Positions 51,043-60,649 are shown, counted from the first letter of the stretch. The stretch: 64,000 bases of DNA from Alloalcanivorax mobilis (GCF_002864685.1 NZ_NMQZ01000021.1:27688-91687); one strand, 5' to 3'. Notes: generated by a model not told the origin, from the sequence alone. Translations and numbers: made by a program.

Positions 51043-52002
51043 ATGCTTATAAAAATCCTCCGCGGTGCGTTGACCCTGGCCGTTGCCGGCCTCGCGTTGA
51101 CCGCTTTTTCCTCCGCGCACGCCGGCGATTACCCGGATCATCCGGTGACCGCGCTGGTGCCGTTCCCCGCCGGCGGCAGCACCGACCTGATGGCCCGTGC
51201 CATTGCCCGCGAACTGACCGACGCCCTGGACACCAATGTGGTGGTGGACAACCGCTCCGGCGGCGCCGGCACCGTGGGCATGGCGGCGCTGGCCCGTGCC
51301 CGCGCCGATGGTTACACCATTGGCGTGGTGCCGGCGGCGCCGCTGGTCAACCAGCCGCACATGCGGCGCACCCCCTACACCCTGGATTCCTTCGATTACA
51401 TTTGTCAGTTTTTCGAGAGCCCGCAGGCACTGGCGGTGAAGCCGAACTCGCCGTTTCACTCCCTGGATGAAATGGTCACCTACGCCAAGAGCCATCCTGG
51501 CGAGTTGACCTACGGCAGCCCCGGGCCCGGCTCATTGCCGAATCTGGCCATGGAGCAGTTTCTCGAGAAAGCGGGCGTTCAGGTGACCCACGTTCCGTTC
51601 GCCGGCGATGGCCCGGGTGTGACCGCGCTGATGGGCGGCCACGTGGACATGTACATGACCATGTCGAATGTGGTGTCCGACCGCGAACTGCAAGCCATCG
51701 GCCTGTTCAGTGACGCCACCCTGGATAGCCTGCCCGGCGTGAAAACCGCGGCCAGCCAGGGCTATGACATGACCGCGTCCTGGTGGGGCGGCATCGTGAC
51801 CCCGAAAGGCATTCCCGATAGCGCCAAGGCACGTTTGGTCAAAGCCTGCGAGCAGGCTTCCGGCACCGATCGGCTGGCCAAGGTACTGGAGCGGCTGGGT
51901 ACCCAGCCGAGCTATCTGGGCGGCGCCGATTTCCGCGACAAAGTGGACCAGGTGTCCGCTATCAATGGCCGTCTGATCGAAAAGGTCCTGAAGAAAAAGT
52001 AA
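51043..52002 (+). CDS. tctC: TctC/Bug-type tricarboxylate-binding protein, paralogue 2
   Basis: A 319-residue periplasmic protein with a signal peptide cleaved near residue 27 (FSSAHAGDYP). YPDHPVTALVPFPAGGSTDL and VVVDNRSGGAGTVGMAAL mark the Bug fold. It differs from its neighbours mostly in the binding loops: FFESPQALAVKP replaces FYYVPDVMVVNP of paralogue 1, and SWWGGIVTPKGIPDS replaces WISGGLIAPKGLPAD. This suggests a different ligand preference. AACGCC and a GGAGAA stretch precede the start. Confidence 0.93.
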   Translation: MLIKILRGALTLAVAGLALTAFSSAHAGDYPDHPVTALVPFPAGGSTDLMARAIARELTDALDTNVVVDNRSGGAGTVGMAALARARADGYTIGVVPAAPLVNQPHMRRTPYTLDSFDYICQFFESPQALAVKPNSPFHSLDEMVTYAKSHPGELTYGSPGPGSLPNLAMEQFLEKAGVQVTHVPFAGDGPGVTALMGGHVDMYMTMSNVVSDRELQAIGLFSDATLDSLPGVKTAASQGYDMTASWWGGIVTPKGIPDSAKARLVKACEQASGTDRLAKVLERLGTQPSYLGGADFRDKVDQVSAINGRLIEKVLKKK

Positions 52003-52063
52003 CCGGTAGCCGCCGTGGCGTCGTTCCGGCGCGCGGCGGCTTTACCACCGTGGAGATACTTCG

Positions 52064-53038
52064 ATGAACAGAACAAAACGTATTTTCCGTACCGTTTTAA
52101 TGGGCGCGGCAGTGACCGGCCTGATGGCGCCGCTGACGCACGCCGCCGATTACCCGAGCCGGCCGATTACCGAAATCGTGCCTTACCCCGCCGGTGGCAG
52201 CACTGATCTGGCCGGGCGCGCCATGGCCCGCGCGCTGAACGCGGATCTGGGTGTCAACGTGGTGGCGGACAACCGCCAGGGTGGCGGCGGCAGCGTCGGC
52301 ATCGCCGCCGTGGCCCGCGGCCGCGCGGACGGTTACACCATCGGCGTGGCGCCGGTGGGCACCATCGCCAACCAGCCGCATATGCACCGCACCCCCTACA
52401 ACGTGGAGTCGTTCGACTACCTGTGCCAGTTCTACTACGCCCCTGAAGTGCTGGTGGTAAAACCGGGCTCGCCATTCAAGACCCTCAAGGAGGTGGTGAC
52501 CTACGCCAAGGCGCACCCTGGCGAGCTCACCTTCGGCACGCCCGGCCCCGGCACCTTGCCGCACCTGGGCATGGAGCAGTTCCAGGAAGTCACTGGCATC
52601 AAGCTCACCCATGTGCCGTTCGCCGGTGACGGCCCGGGGCTGACCGCGCTGATGGGCGGGCACATCGACCTGTACATGGCGCTGCCCAATACCGTCACCG
52701 ACCGCAAGCTGAACGCCGTCGCACTGTTCAACGAGCAGCCCATGGATTCGCTGCCCGGCGTAAAGACGATGATCGAGCAGGGCTACGACATGGTGTCGTT
52801 CGTATCCGGCGGTTTGGTCGCGCCCAAGGGCTTGCCCGAGGCGGTGAAGACGCGGCTGAGCGAGTCGTGCAAAACGGCGACACAATCCGATGAGCTGAAG
52901 AGTGTGCTGGGCAAGGTCGGCTTCGAGGCCCGTTATTTGAACCCGGATGAGTTCAAGGCCTCGGTGGCGGAACTCTCGGAAACCAATGGCCGGTTGATCA
53001 ACAGGGTACTCAAGAATGGCGGGGACAACGCGAAATGA
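52064..53038 (+). CDS. tctC: TctC/Bug-type tricarboxylate-binding protein, paralogue 3
   Basis: A 324-residue periplasmic protein with a signal peptide cleaved near residue 29 (LTHAADYP). It shares YPAGGSTDLAGRAMARAL, VADNRQGGGGSVGIAAV and FYYAPEVLVVKP with paralogue 1, to which it looks closest in the ligand loops. Its stop overlaps the tctB start as ATGA, so it is the copy bound most tightly to the membrane components. The conserved Cys pair is also present (FDYLCQF and SESCKTATQ). Confidence 0.93.
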   Translation: MNRTKRIFRTVLMGAAVTGLMAPLTHAADYPSRPITEIVPYPAGGSTDLAGRAMARALNADLGVNVVADNRQGGGGSVGIAAVARGRADGYTIGVAPVGTIANQPHMHRTPYNVESFDYLCQFYYAPEVLVVKPGSPFKTLKEVVTYAKAHPGELTFGTPGPGTLPHLGMEQFQEVTGIKLTHVPFAGDGPGLTALMGGHIDLYMALPNTVTDRKLNAVALFNEQPMDSLPGVKTMIEQGYDMVSFVSGGLVAPKGLPEAVKTRLSESCKTATQSDELKSVLGKVGFEARYLNPDEFKASVAELSETNGRLINRVLKNGGDNAK

Positions 53039-53514
53039 AAGCCCGTGCTCTTGATGTCTGCTACGGCGGTGCGGCGCTGTTGGCCATTCTGGCGGTGTAC
53101 GTCGGCGGCGGTTCCGCCGCCGGCTCGCCACCGCTGGCCAGCAACCCCTACTGGTATCCGAAGGTTCTGCTGATCCTGATCGGTGTGTGCGCGGTGTGGC
53201 TGATCATGCGGGCCGCGCTAGGGCGCAGCGGTGCGGCGCCGGCGAGCGTGCAGTGGCGTGCCCTGGCTGGCTCGGTGGTGGTCAGCGGCGCGTTCCTGTT
53301 CGGTTATGAGCGGATCGGTTTCGTGCCCTGCACGGTGGTGCTGGTGGTGGTGATGGGCTGGATGCTGGGTTTCCGGCGTCCGCTGATGTTGCTGGTGGTG
53401 TCCGTGTTGTTCACCGCCGCGGTCTGGTATGGCTTCAGCGATTTGCTCAACCGCACCCCGCCGGGCCCGGCTCTGCCCTCGCCAGCAAGCCTGCTGGGTG
53501 CCTCGCCTGAATAA
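53035..53514 (+). CDS. tctB: TctB small membrane subunit of tripartite tricarboxylate transporter
   Basis: A 159-residue protein with four membrane helices: at about residues 8-25, 42-60, 78-95 and 100-140 (the last a long pair). The LIMRAALGRS and GFVPCTVVLVVVMGWMLGFR segments fit TctB. It partners TctA to form the membrane part of the importer. The start overlaps the tctC3 stop. Confidence 0.88.
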   Translation: MKARALDVCYGGAALLAILAVYVGGGSAAGSPPLASNPYWYPKVLLILIGVCAVWLIMRAALGRSGAAPASVQWRALAGSVVVSGAFLFGYERIGFVPCTVVLVVVMGWMLGFRRPLMLLVVSVLFTAAVWYGFSDLLNRTPPGPALPSPASLLGASPE

Positions 53515-53547
53515 AAATCCCCACGGGGACAACCGGAGGTCATCGAA

Positions 53548-55056
53548 ATGGATGCCTTTTTAAACGCTCTTTCCATGCTCGCCGCGGTGGATGTTCTGAT
53601 CGCCGTGGTATCGGGCACTCTGGTCGGTATTGTTATCGGTGCGCTGCCCGGTCTGGGTTCGCTGCTGGCCATTACCATGGTACTGCCGCTGACCTTCGTG
53701 CTCGGTCAGGGTGCCAGCATCGCGCTGCTGCTGGGGATCTACTGTGGTTCGGTATACGGCGGTTCCTTGTCGGCCATTTTGATCAATACGCCAGGCACAC
53801 CGCAGTCGGCGGCCACGGTGTTGGACGGCTATCCCATGGCCAAGCGTGGCGACGCCGGTCTGGCGCTGGGCTGGTCGACCACCGCGTCCGCGTTCGGTGG
53901 CATTTTCGCCACCGTGATTCTGGCCGTGGCGTCACCGTTGCTGGCCAAGGTGGGCCTGCGCTTCGGACCGGTGGAATACTTTGCCCTGGGCCTGTTCGCG
54001 CTCACCTGTATTGTTTCCGTGTCGCGGGACAATCTTGCCAAAGGGCTGATTGCCGGGTTGCTGGGTTTGTTCGTGGCGGTGGTCGGCCAGGACCCGGTGA
54101 CCGGCGCGCTACGCTACGATTTCGGCGTGTTCGATTTGTCCGCCGGCATTGGCCTGGTGCCGTTTCTGGTGGGGCTGTTCGCGCTGTCCGAGGTGTTCTG
54201 GCGCGCCGCTGAAAAGACCGACCCCGATGCGGCGGGCATTATTCCCTCGGCGTTCCAGTTGCCCAGCCTCAAGGAACTGCGCCACCGCATGGGAATGCTG
54301 GTGAAATCGTCGTTGATCGGCACCTGGATCGGCACCCTGCCTGGCGTGGGCGCGTCGTCCGCGTCCATGGTCAGTTATGCGGAAGCCAAGCGCAGCTCGC
54401 GCTACAAAGACAAGTTCGGCACCGGTGAACCGGATGGTTTGATCGCCTCGGAAGCGTCCAATAACGCGGTCACCTCCGGCGCCATGGTGCCGACGCTGTC
54501 GCTGGGCGTGCCTGGCGATCCGATCACCGCCGTGATGCTGGGCGCGCTGGTGCTGCAGGGCGTGACGCCGGGGCCACGCCTGTTTCTGGAAGACCAGTCA
54601 CTGGTGCTGTTCATTTTTCTGATGCTGTTCCTGGCCAACATCTGCCTGTTTTTTGGTGGCATGCTGATGTCGCCGCTGTTCTCGAAGATTCTGCGCATTC
54701 CCGAGCCGATTCTGATGGGCTGTGTGGTGGCGCTGGTGGCCACTGGCACCTACAGCATCAACGCCAATCCGTTTGATCTGCTGGTGGTGCTGGTGTCCGG
54801 GGTGGCGGGCTTTTTGCTGCGCTACAACGGCTTTCCCCTGGCGCCGGTGGTGATCGGCTTCGTGCTCAGCGGCATGATCGAACAAAGCCTCCGCCAGGGC
54901 ATGATCATGAACCATGGCAATTTCCTGGCGTTCTTTACCCATCCAATCGCGCTGTTTCTGTTTGTGTTGACCGCGTTGTTTCTGTTCGCGCCCGGTCTCA
55001 AGGGGCTCTGGTCGCGTCGACGTGCCCAAGGTGACGCACAACAGAAAACCGATTGA
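53548..55056 (+). CDS. tctA: TctA large permease subunit
   Basis: A 502-residue permease with 10-12 helices. The N-terminus holds GIVIGALPGLGSLLAITMVLPLT and ILINTPGTPQSAATVLDGYPMA, and the second half mirrors it with IGTLPGVGASSASMVSYAEAK and MVPTLSLGVPGDPITAVMLG; both are TctA signatures. It uses the proton or sodium gradient to move the acid delivered by the TctC proteins. CGGAGG precedes the ATG. It ends the catabolic operon; a 130-base gap follows. Confidence 0.95.
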   Translation: MDAFLNALSMLAAVDVLIAVVSGTLVGIVIGALPGLGSLLAITMVLPLTFVLGQGASIALLLGIYCGSVYGGSLSAILINTPGTPQSAATVLDGYPMAKRGDAGLALGWSTTASAFGGIFATVILAVASPLLAKVGLRFGPVEYFALGLFALTCIVSVSRDNLAKGLIAGLLGLFVAVVGQDPVTGALRYDFGVFDLSAGIGLVPFLVGLFALSEVFWRAAEKTDPDAAGIIPSAFQLPSLKELRHRMGMLVKSSLIGTWIGTLPGVGASSASMVSYAEAKRSSRYKDKFGTGEPDGLIASEASNNAVTSGAMVPTLSLGVPGDPITAVMLGALVLQGVTPGPRLFLEDQSLVLFIFLMLFLANICLFFGGMLMSPLFSKILRIPEPILMGCVVALVATGTYSINANPFDLLVVLVSGVAGFLLRYNGFPLAPVVIGFVLSGMIEQSLRQGMIMNHGNFLAFFTHPIALFLFVLTALFLFAPGLKGLWSRRRAQGDAQQKTD

Positions 55057-55186
55057 ACCGCGTGCCTGGTGGTAAAAAACTGTTATCCCAGGCACCGTCA
55101 CGCTGATTCCGACCGGCGCTCGTGGTACACCATTAGCGAGCGCTCCGGGGGCCGGTGCGCAACGTCCGCCGAAGGAATCAGCGAGC

Positions 55187-56776
55187 ATGAACCCACCGTC
55201 AGCGTCGCGCCGGGAAGGCCGCCGGAGCCCGCCCAGGATCAGCCTGTGGCGGCTTCTGGCGTTGTCGGTGCTGTTGCTGGGCGGTTGCGCATCGTTGCCG
55301 CCGCTGCAGGGCCGCCCCGCCAGTCAGGCGCTGGCCCCGGAGCAGGCCGCGCAGACCCGCCTTGGCCAGGCGCTGGCGCCGGCCCTGGCCGCCCACCCCG
55401 GCTTTTCCGGCATTCATACCCTGTCCGACGCTCATGAGGCGTTCGCCGCCCGCGTTCATATGATTCACGCCGCCACCCGCACCCTGGACGTGCAGTACTA
55501 CATCTGGCGTGACGACATTACCGGCACCCTTTTGTTTCAGGCGCTGCGTGCCGCCGCCGACCGGGGCGTGCGGGTGCGCCTGCTGCTCGATGACAACAAC
55601 ACCAAAGGGCTGGACGCGGTACTCGCCGAGCTGGATGCCCATCCCAATATCCAGCTTCGTCTGTTTAACCCGTTCGTGATACGTGGCGCACGGCTGTGGG
55701 GCTTTATCACCGACTTTTCGCGGGTCAACCGGCGCATGCACAACAAATCCCTGACCGCCGACAATCGCGTCACCCTGATTGGCGGGCGCAATATTGGCGA
55801 TGAGTATTTTGGCGCCACGCCGGGGTTGTTGTTCGCGGACCTGGATGTGCTCGCGGTGGGGCCGGTGGTGCAGGCGGTCTCCGACGATTTCGATCGCTAC
55901 TGGCGCAGTGCGTCGGCCTATCCGGCGCAGTCCATTCTCAATGAACCGCCGCCGGGCAGCCGGCGAGCGATGGATGCCGCGCTGGCCCTGGTTTACAACA
56001 AACCGGACGCGACCACCTACCTGAAACTGGCGCGGCAGGGCGGATTGGCGGCACGGCTGAGCGGCGACCGGCTGTCGATGGAATGGGCGCCCACGCACCT
56101 GGTCAGCGACGACCCGGCCAAGGCGTTGCGCGAGCTTCCCGAATCCCAGCGCGTGATGGCGCGGTTGCAAACTCTGCTGGGCACACCGCAACGCTCTCTG
56201 GACATCGTTTCACCCTATTTCGTGCCGACCCGGCAAGGGGTTGATCGTCTCAGCGGCCTGGTTGCCGACGGCGTGCGCGTGCGGGTGCTCACCAACGCCC
56301 TGGAAGCCACTGATGTGGCCGCCGTGCACGCCGGCTACGCGCGCTGGCGCAAGGCGTTGTTGCGCGCCGGCGTTGAGTTGTTTGAAATGAAAGGCGGTGA
56401 ATCGGCGCCGCCCGGCCGCCGACGCGCCGGGCCCTGGGGCAGCGCCAGCCTGAGCCTGCACGCCAAGACCCTGGCGGTGGATGGCCGCCGGCTGGCGGTG
56501 GGCTCGTTCAATATGGACCCGCGCTCGGCGCATCTGAATACGGAAATCGGCTTCGTGATCGACAGCCCGGCCCTGGCCGGAGCTCTGCATCAGGCGTTCA
56601 GCGAGCGGGTCCCGGACAGCGCCTATCAGGTGCGTCTCGACAAGCACGGCGATCTTTATTGGGTGGGGCGTACCGATCAGGGGCCAGTGCTCTACTACCA
56701 CGATCCGGGCAGCGGTCTGCTCAAACGCATGGGGGTGTCGATCATGACGCTGCTGCCGATCGAATGGATGCTATAG
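55187..56776 (+). CDS. phospholipase D-type lipoprotein, ClsC/YmdC-like
   Basis: A 529-residue protein with an N-terminal lipobox LLLGGCAS near residue 34, so it is anchored in the periplasm or outer membrane. Two HKD motifs are complete: HNKSLTADNRVTLIGGRN near 190 and HAKTLAVDGRRLAVGSFNMD near 425. It resembles ClsC, which makes cardiolipin from phosphatidylglycerol and phosphatidylethanolamine in E. coli, but family members also include phospholipases D. ClsC needs the partner YmdB in E. coli; none is coded here. Confidence 0.85.
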   Translation: MNPPSASRREGRRSPPRISLWRLLALSVLLLGGCASLPPLQGRPASQALAPEQAAQTRLGQALAPALAAHPGFSGIHTLSDAHEAFAARVHMIHAATRTLDVQYYIWRDDITGTLLFQALRAAADRGVRVRLLLDDNNTKGLDAVLAELDAHPNIQLRLFNPFVIRGARLWGFITDFSRVNRRMHNKSLTADNRVTLIGGRNIGDEYFGATPGLLFADLDVLAVGPVVQAVSDDFDRYWRSASAYPAQSILNEPPPGSRRAMDAALALVYNKPDATTYLKLARQGGLAARLSGDRLSMEWAPTHLVSDDPAKALRELPESQRVMARLQTLLGTPQRSLDIVSPYFVPTRQGVDRLSGLVADGVRVRVLTNALEATDVAAVHAGYARWRKALLRAGVELFEMKGGESAPPGRRRAGPWGSASLSLHAKTLAVDGRRLAVGSFNMDPRSAHLNTEIGFVIDSPALAGALHQAFSERVPDSAYQVRLDKHGDLYWVGRTDQGPVLYYHDPGSGLLKRMGVSIMTLLPIEWML

Positions 56777-56856
56777 CCCGGTACCGCGCTGACGGGTAAG
56801 GTCGGGGCAGGCCGCATCACGCGGCGGTGATTCAACACGACGGAAGACACACAGGC

Positions 56857-57513
56857 ATGTACACACCCGGCCCTTTCAACGAAAGCCGCCGCGAGATATT
56901 GCACGCGCTGATGCGCGAACATCCCTTCGCGACGCTGATCATCGGCGGTAATGACGGCCCGCTGGCCAACCATCTGCCGCTTTACGCGGACGCTGCCGGA
57001 GCGTGTCTGCGCGGCCATGTGGCGCGCGCCAATCCGATCTGGCGGGCGTTGGCCGGCGGTGTTCCGGCGCTGGCCATTTTTCACGGCCCGCACGGTTATG
57101 TGTCGCCTTCCTGGTACCCCCCCACCAAGCACGAACACGGGCGCGTGGCGCCGACCTGGAATTACTCGGTGGTGCACGCCCGTGGTGTACTGCGGGCGGT
57201 GGACGATGGCCACTGGCTGCGCGGCTTTCTGGAGCAGCTCACCGACCATCATGAAGCCGGGTTCGAAACACCCTGGCGGGTCAGCGACGCGCCCGAGGCC
57301 CATGTCGAGACGTTGCTGGCGGCGATCGTCGGCATCGAACTGCGCATTGACCATCTGCAGGGCAAATGGAAGATGAGCCAGAATCAGCCGGCGCGCAATC
57401 GCGCCGGGGTGGTGGCCGGCCTGCGCCAGCGTGACCGGGACGGCGACCAGGCGCTGGCGGCCCTGGTGGAGCGCTTCGACCCGGACCTGCCGTCACCGGG
57501 CGGGGCGCGATAA
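56857..57513 (+). CDS. PaiB-type FMN-binding transcriptional regulator
   Basis: A 218-residue member of the PaiB family of FMN-binding proteins. Start MYTPGPFNESRREIL, then FATLIIGGNDGPLANHLPL and HGPHGYVSPSWYP are the family pattern; KWKMSQNQPARNRAGVV near 190 is the C-terminal signature. PaiB in Bacillus subtilis affects sporulation and protease genes; the target here is unknown. The stop overlaps the ZIP gene start as TAATG, so the two are translationally coupled. Confidence 0.92.
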   Translation: MYTPGPFNESRREILHALMREHPFATLIIGGNDGPLANHLPLYADAAGACLRGHVARANPIWRALAGGVPALAIFHGPHGYVSPSWYPPTKHEHGRVAPTWNYSVVHARGVLRAVDDGHWLRGFLEQLTDHHEAGFETPWRVSDAPEAHVETLLAAIVGIELRIDHLQGKWKMSQNQPARNRAGVVAGLRQRDRDGDQALAALVERFDPDLPSPGGAR

Positions 57514-58268
57514 TGGACTTGCTATGGCTGCAAGCGGCGGGCTGGGGGCTGCTCGCCGGCGGCGCCTTGCTGATTGGCGCGGCGGTGGGTTATTTCGTGC
57601 CGGTGTCGTCCCGGGTGATCGCCTGGGTGATGGCGTTCGGCAGTGGCGTGTTGATCTCCGCGTTGTGTTTTGAGCTGGTGGGCGAGGCCTATCGGCAGGG
57701 CGGTTTTTACGCCACCGCGCTGGGTTTTTTTGCCGGTGCCCTGGTGTACACCGGTGCCAATCTCTGTCTGGCCCGTTATGGCGCCCGCCACCGCAAACGC
57801 TCCGCCGACGGTTTGCAACCTTCGGAACAAAGTGTCAGCGGCAGTGGCACGGCGATCGCCATCGGCGCGCTGCTGGATGGCGTTCCCGAATCCATCGTGA
57901 TCGGGCTGAGCATGCTGCAGGGCGGCGTGGTAAGCCTGGTGACGGTGGCGGCGATTTTTCTCTCCAATCTGCCCGAGGGGCTCTCCAGCGCCGCCGGCAT
58001 GCGCCGGGCCGGACGCGGCAAGACGTACGTTTTCGGCGTCTGGGGCGGCATTGCGGTGATTTCCGGCGCCGCCGCCCTGGCCGGCTTCACCCTGTTCGAG
58101 CAAGCTTCCGCCGAGGTGCTGGCGGCGACTACCGCGGTGGCCGCCGGCGCGATTCTGGCCATGCTGGCGGACACTATGATTCCCGAGGCCTTCGCCGACG
58201 CCCATGACCTGGCCGGCCTGATCACCGCGACCGGCTTTCTGACCGCGTTTATTCTTGGGAACCTCTGA
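57513..58268 (+). CDS. ZIP-family metal transporter
   Basis: A 251-residue inner-membrane protein with eight helices. The conserved metal site lies in helix four, LLDGVPESIVIGLSM, and helix five, LSNLPEGLSSAAGMRRAG; the loop before helix four is short and has few His residues, unlike zinc-specific members. ZIP carriers import zinc, iron or manganese. It is coupled to the paiB-type gene by overlap. No zinc regulator gene lies near. Confidence 0.88.
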   Translation: MDLLWLQAAGWGLLAGGALLIGAAVGYFVPVSSRVIAWVMAFGSGVLISALCFELVGEAYRQGGFYATALGFFAGALVYTGANLCLARYGARHRKRSADGLQPSEQSVSGSGTAIAIGALLDGVPESIVIGLSMLQGGVVSLVTVAAIFLSNLPEGLSSAAGMRRAGRGKTYVFGVWGGIAVISGAAALAGFTLFEQASAEVLAATTAVAAGAILAMLADTMIPEAFADAHDLAGLITATGFLTAFILGNL

Positions 58269-58622
58269 ATCCTCAAGGATCTGTTCGGAAGTTTCTTGGC
58301 AAACCGGGGTGAGCGGCGTGATTACGCTCGGTAACGCGCGGTGACGTGCGCGGTGAGGACACGCCGGGGGGAATCCGGTATTGATGGGCAAAGTTGAATA
58401 ATAAGGAAAACAACAGGGAATGGGTCTTCTCCCGGCGCCTCCTTGCGCGCCCGTTTGCGGCAACGTCTGTGGCGCTTGAGTCCGCTGCGAGAGTCGGACA
58501 CGCGCTTTCAACTCAGCAGGACGAATGGATCCTGATCGCGGTGGGCGCGCTGCCCGGCTTTCTGGTCGGCGAACTGCAGGTGCATGTAATGCTGCACTTC
58601 GCCGTGGTGGTGTAGCCGGCGC
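58269..58622. other. intergenic region between ZIP and glyoxalase genes
   Basis: The 354 bases hold a short plus-strand frame (58394-58615, TTG start, no good binding site) that ends in a hydrophobic stretch GELQVHVMLHFAVVV. This could be the tail of a decayed membrane protein, but I recognise no family and do not annotate it as a gene. Confidence 0.4.
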
Positions 58623-59045
58623 TCACCAGTTGCCGGTGTTTTCCATCGACGCCCAGGGTTCGCGGGGGGCGAGCGCGTCGCCCTTTTGCAGCAACTCCAC
58701 GGAAATCAGATCCGGTGAACGCACGAACGCCATGTGGCCATCGCGGGGTGGCCGATTGATGGTGTAGCCCATGTCCTGAAGGTGTTGGCACAGGCTGTAG
58801 ATGTCGTCCACCCGAAACGCCAGATGGCCGAAATTGCGCGCCGAGCCCATGTCGTCTTCCGGGTCCCAGTTGTAGGTCAGTTCCAGTTCCGCCTCCGGGC
58901 TCTCCGGCGCGGCCAGAAACACCAGTGTGAAGCGGCCAGCGGGCACTTCCTTGCGGCGTGCCTCGCGCAATCCCAGACCCTCGCAATAAAAGCGCAGCGA
59001 CGCCTCCAGATCGGTGATGCGCACCATGGTGTGCAAATATTTCAT
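58623..59045 (-). CDS. gloA: glyoxalase I (lactoylglutathione lyase)
   Basis: A 140-residue enzyme that converts the methylglyoxal-glutathione hemithioacetal to S-lactoylglutathione. The four metal ligands are in place: His5 (LHTMVRI), Glu in ELELTYNW near 56, His in FGHLAFRV near 75 and Glu in ISVELLQKG near 120. Compared with E. coli GloA (135 residues) the length fits. It faces the amidase gene, and a 14-base palindrome lies in the 149 bases between them. Confidence 0.9.
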   Translation of the reverse strand: MKYLHTMVRITDLEASLRFYCEGLGLREARRKEVPAGRFTLVFLAAPESPEAELELTYNWDPEDDMGSARNFGHLAFRVDDIYSLCQHLQDMGYTINRPPRDGHMAFVRSPDLISVELLQKGDALAPREPWASMENTGNW

Positions 59046-59112
59046 TGCGGTTCCTTAAGTTACGTCCGAATCGGCAAAGGTTAATGATAACAAGCTTCCG
59101 GGCAATGGTTGC

Positions 59113-59126
59113 TGACTGGCCAGTCA
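59113..59126. promoter_or_regulatory. perfect palindrome, candidate TetR-type operator
   Basis: TGACTGGCCAGTCA is a perfect 14-base palindrome between divergent gloA and amidase genes, 68 bases from either start. Sites of the TGACT-N4-AGTCA form are common for TetR-family repressors. No such regulator is coded next to it. Confidence 0.55.
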
Positions 59127-59194
59127 ATTTGCTAGAAGAGATAGCAATCGAAACGCTATTCCACAAACAACGACCTACAACAAAGAGAGCCCCT

Positions 59195-60649
59195 ATGCAT
59201 CTGCACCAGATCAGCGGCGTGGCGCTGGCCCGCCTTATCAAGGACCGGGAGGTGACCGCCGAGGCGGCACTGGAGTATTTCATCGACCGGGTGGAGCGCT
59301 ACAACGGGCCGCTCAACGCGGTGGTGGTGCAGCGTTTCGACGAGGCCCGCGAGCGCGCCCGGCGTGCCGATCAGGCGCTTGAGCAAGGCCAGCTCTGGGG
59401 CCCGCTGCACGGCGTGCCGATGACCGTGAAGGAGACCTTCGAGGTGGCGGGTTGGCCGACCACCGCCGGCATCCCCGAAATGAGGGATCATATCTCGGAG
59501 CACAACAGCGTGGCGGTTCAGAAACTGCTGGATGCCGGCGCGGTGATTTTCGGCAAAACCAACGTGCCGCCGTTCGCCTCCGATCTGCAGAGCTACAATG
59601 ACATCTATGGCACCAGCAACAACCCCTGGAACACCGAGCTGACCCCGGGCGGCTCTTCCGGTGGCGCGGCGGCGGCCGTGGCCGCCGGGCTGACCCCGCT
59701 TGAGTTGGGCAGCGACATCGGTGGCTCGATTCGCACCCCGGCGGCGTTCTGCGGCGTATGTGGTCTAAAGCCGAGTTGGGGGGTGATCTCCACCCGGGGC
59801 CATATCCCCGGCCCGCCGGGCGCCCTGGCACGGCGGGATATTTCAGTGAGCGGACCCCTGGCCCGCCATGTGGAAGACCTGGAACAAGCCCTTGACGTGC
59901 TCGCCGGGCCGGACCGGGAAGAAGCCGTGGGCTGGCGGCTGGCGCTGCCGGAGGCCCGCCATCGCACGCTCACCGACTACCGCGTGGGCGCCTGGATCGA
60001 CGACCCGCGCTGCCCGGTGGACCGGCCGATCCGTGATGCACTGGAAGCGCTGCTGGGCACTCTGCGCGACCAGGGCGTGGCGGTGAACGACACTGCCCGA
60101 CCGCGCGGCTTCGACCTCAGCGAAGCCCACGACGTCTACTACCACCTGCTCACCGGCACCATGGGCGCCGGCCTGCCCGACGGGCTCTATGAAAAGCTGC
60201 GCCAGGCCGCCGGAGAAGCCTCGCCGCAGGCCAGCGATTACCGGACCCTGTTCGCGCGCGGCGCCACCCAGAGCCACGCGCAATGGCAGCGCAGCCATGA
60301 GCGCCGCATGCGCATGCGTGAATCCTGGGCGGAGTTTTTCCAGCAGTACGATGTGCTGCTCTGTCCGGTGGTACAAACCTTGCCGTTCACCCATCGCCAT
60401 GAGCCCGGGCCGGATCAGCGCACACTGACCATCAATGGCGAGGAGCAGCCTTATATGGACATTCTGGTGTGGGCCGGGCTGGCCGGGGCGGTCTATCTGC
60501 CGGCGGTGACCTTGCCGATTGGCGTCAGTGACGATGGCCGCCCGCTGGCGGTGCAGATCATTGGTCCCTATCTGGAAGACCGCACCGCCCTGGCGTTCGC
60601 GCGAGAGCTGCAGGCACGGTTGCCGGCCATGCCTTCGCCGCCGATGTAA
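59195..60649 (+). CDS. amidase signature family hydrolase
   Basis: A 484-residue amidase. The Ser-cisSer-Lys triad is visible: Lys in MTVKETFEVAG near residue 83, Ser in GGSSGGAAAAVAAG near 160 and Ser in GSDIGGSIRTPAAF near 185. Amidases of this family hydrolyse amide or nitrile-derived substrates; the substrate is unknown. The ATG at 59195 follows AAAGAGAG and begins the family N-terminus (HLHQISGVALARLIKDREV-type). A DctPQM importer follows, so it may release a carboxylate that is also taken up. Confidence 0.92.
   Translation: MHLHQISGVALARLIKDREVTAEAALEYFIDRVERYNGPLNAVVVQRFDEARERARRADQALEQGQLWGPLHGVPMTVKETFEVAGWPTTAGIPEMRDHISEHNSVAVQKLLDAGAVIFGKTNVPPFASDLQSYNDIYGTSNNPWNTELTPGGSSGGAAAAVAAGLTPLELGSDIGGSIRTPAAFCGVCGLKPSWGVISTRGHIPGPPGALARRDISVSGPLARHVEDLEQALDVLAGPDREEAVGWRLALPEARHRTLTDYRVGAWIDDPRCPVDRPIRDALEALLGTLRDQGVAVNDTARPRGFDLSEAHDVYYHLLTGTMGAGLPDGLYEKLRQAAGEASPQASDYRTLFARGATQSHAQWQRSHERRMRMRESWAEFFQQYDVLLCPVVQTLPFTHRHEPGPDQRTLTINGEEQPYMDILVWAGLAGAVYLPAVTLPIGVSDDGRPLAVQIIGPYLEDRTALAFARELQARLPAMPSPPM

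Noticed and set aside
58394..58615. 73-codon frame ending in a hydrophobic stretch
   Set aside because: TTG start without a good ribosome binding site and no recognised family; noted only as gap content.
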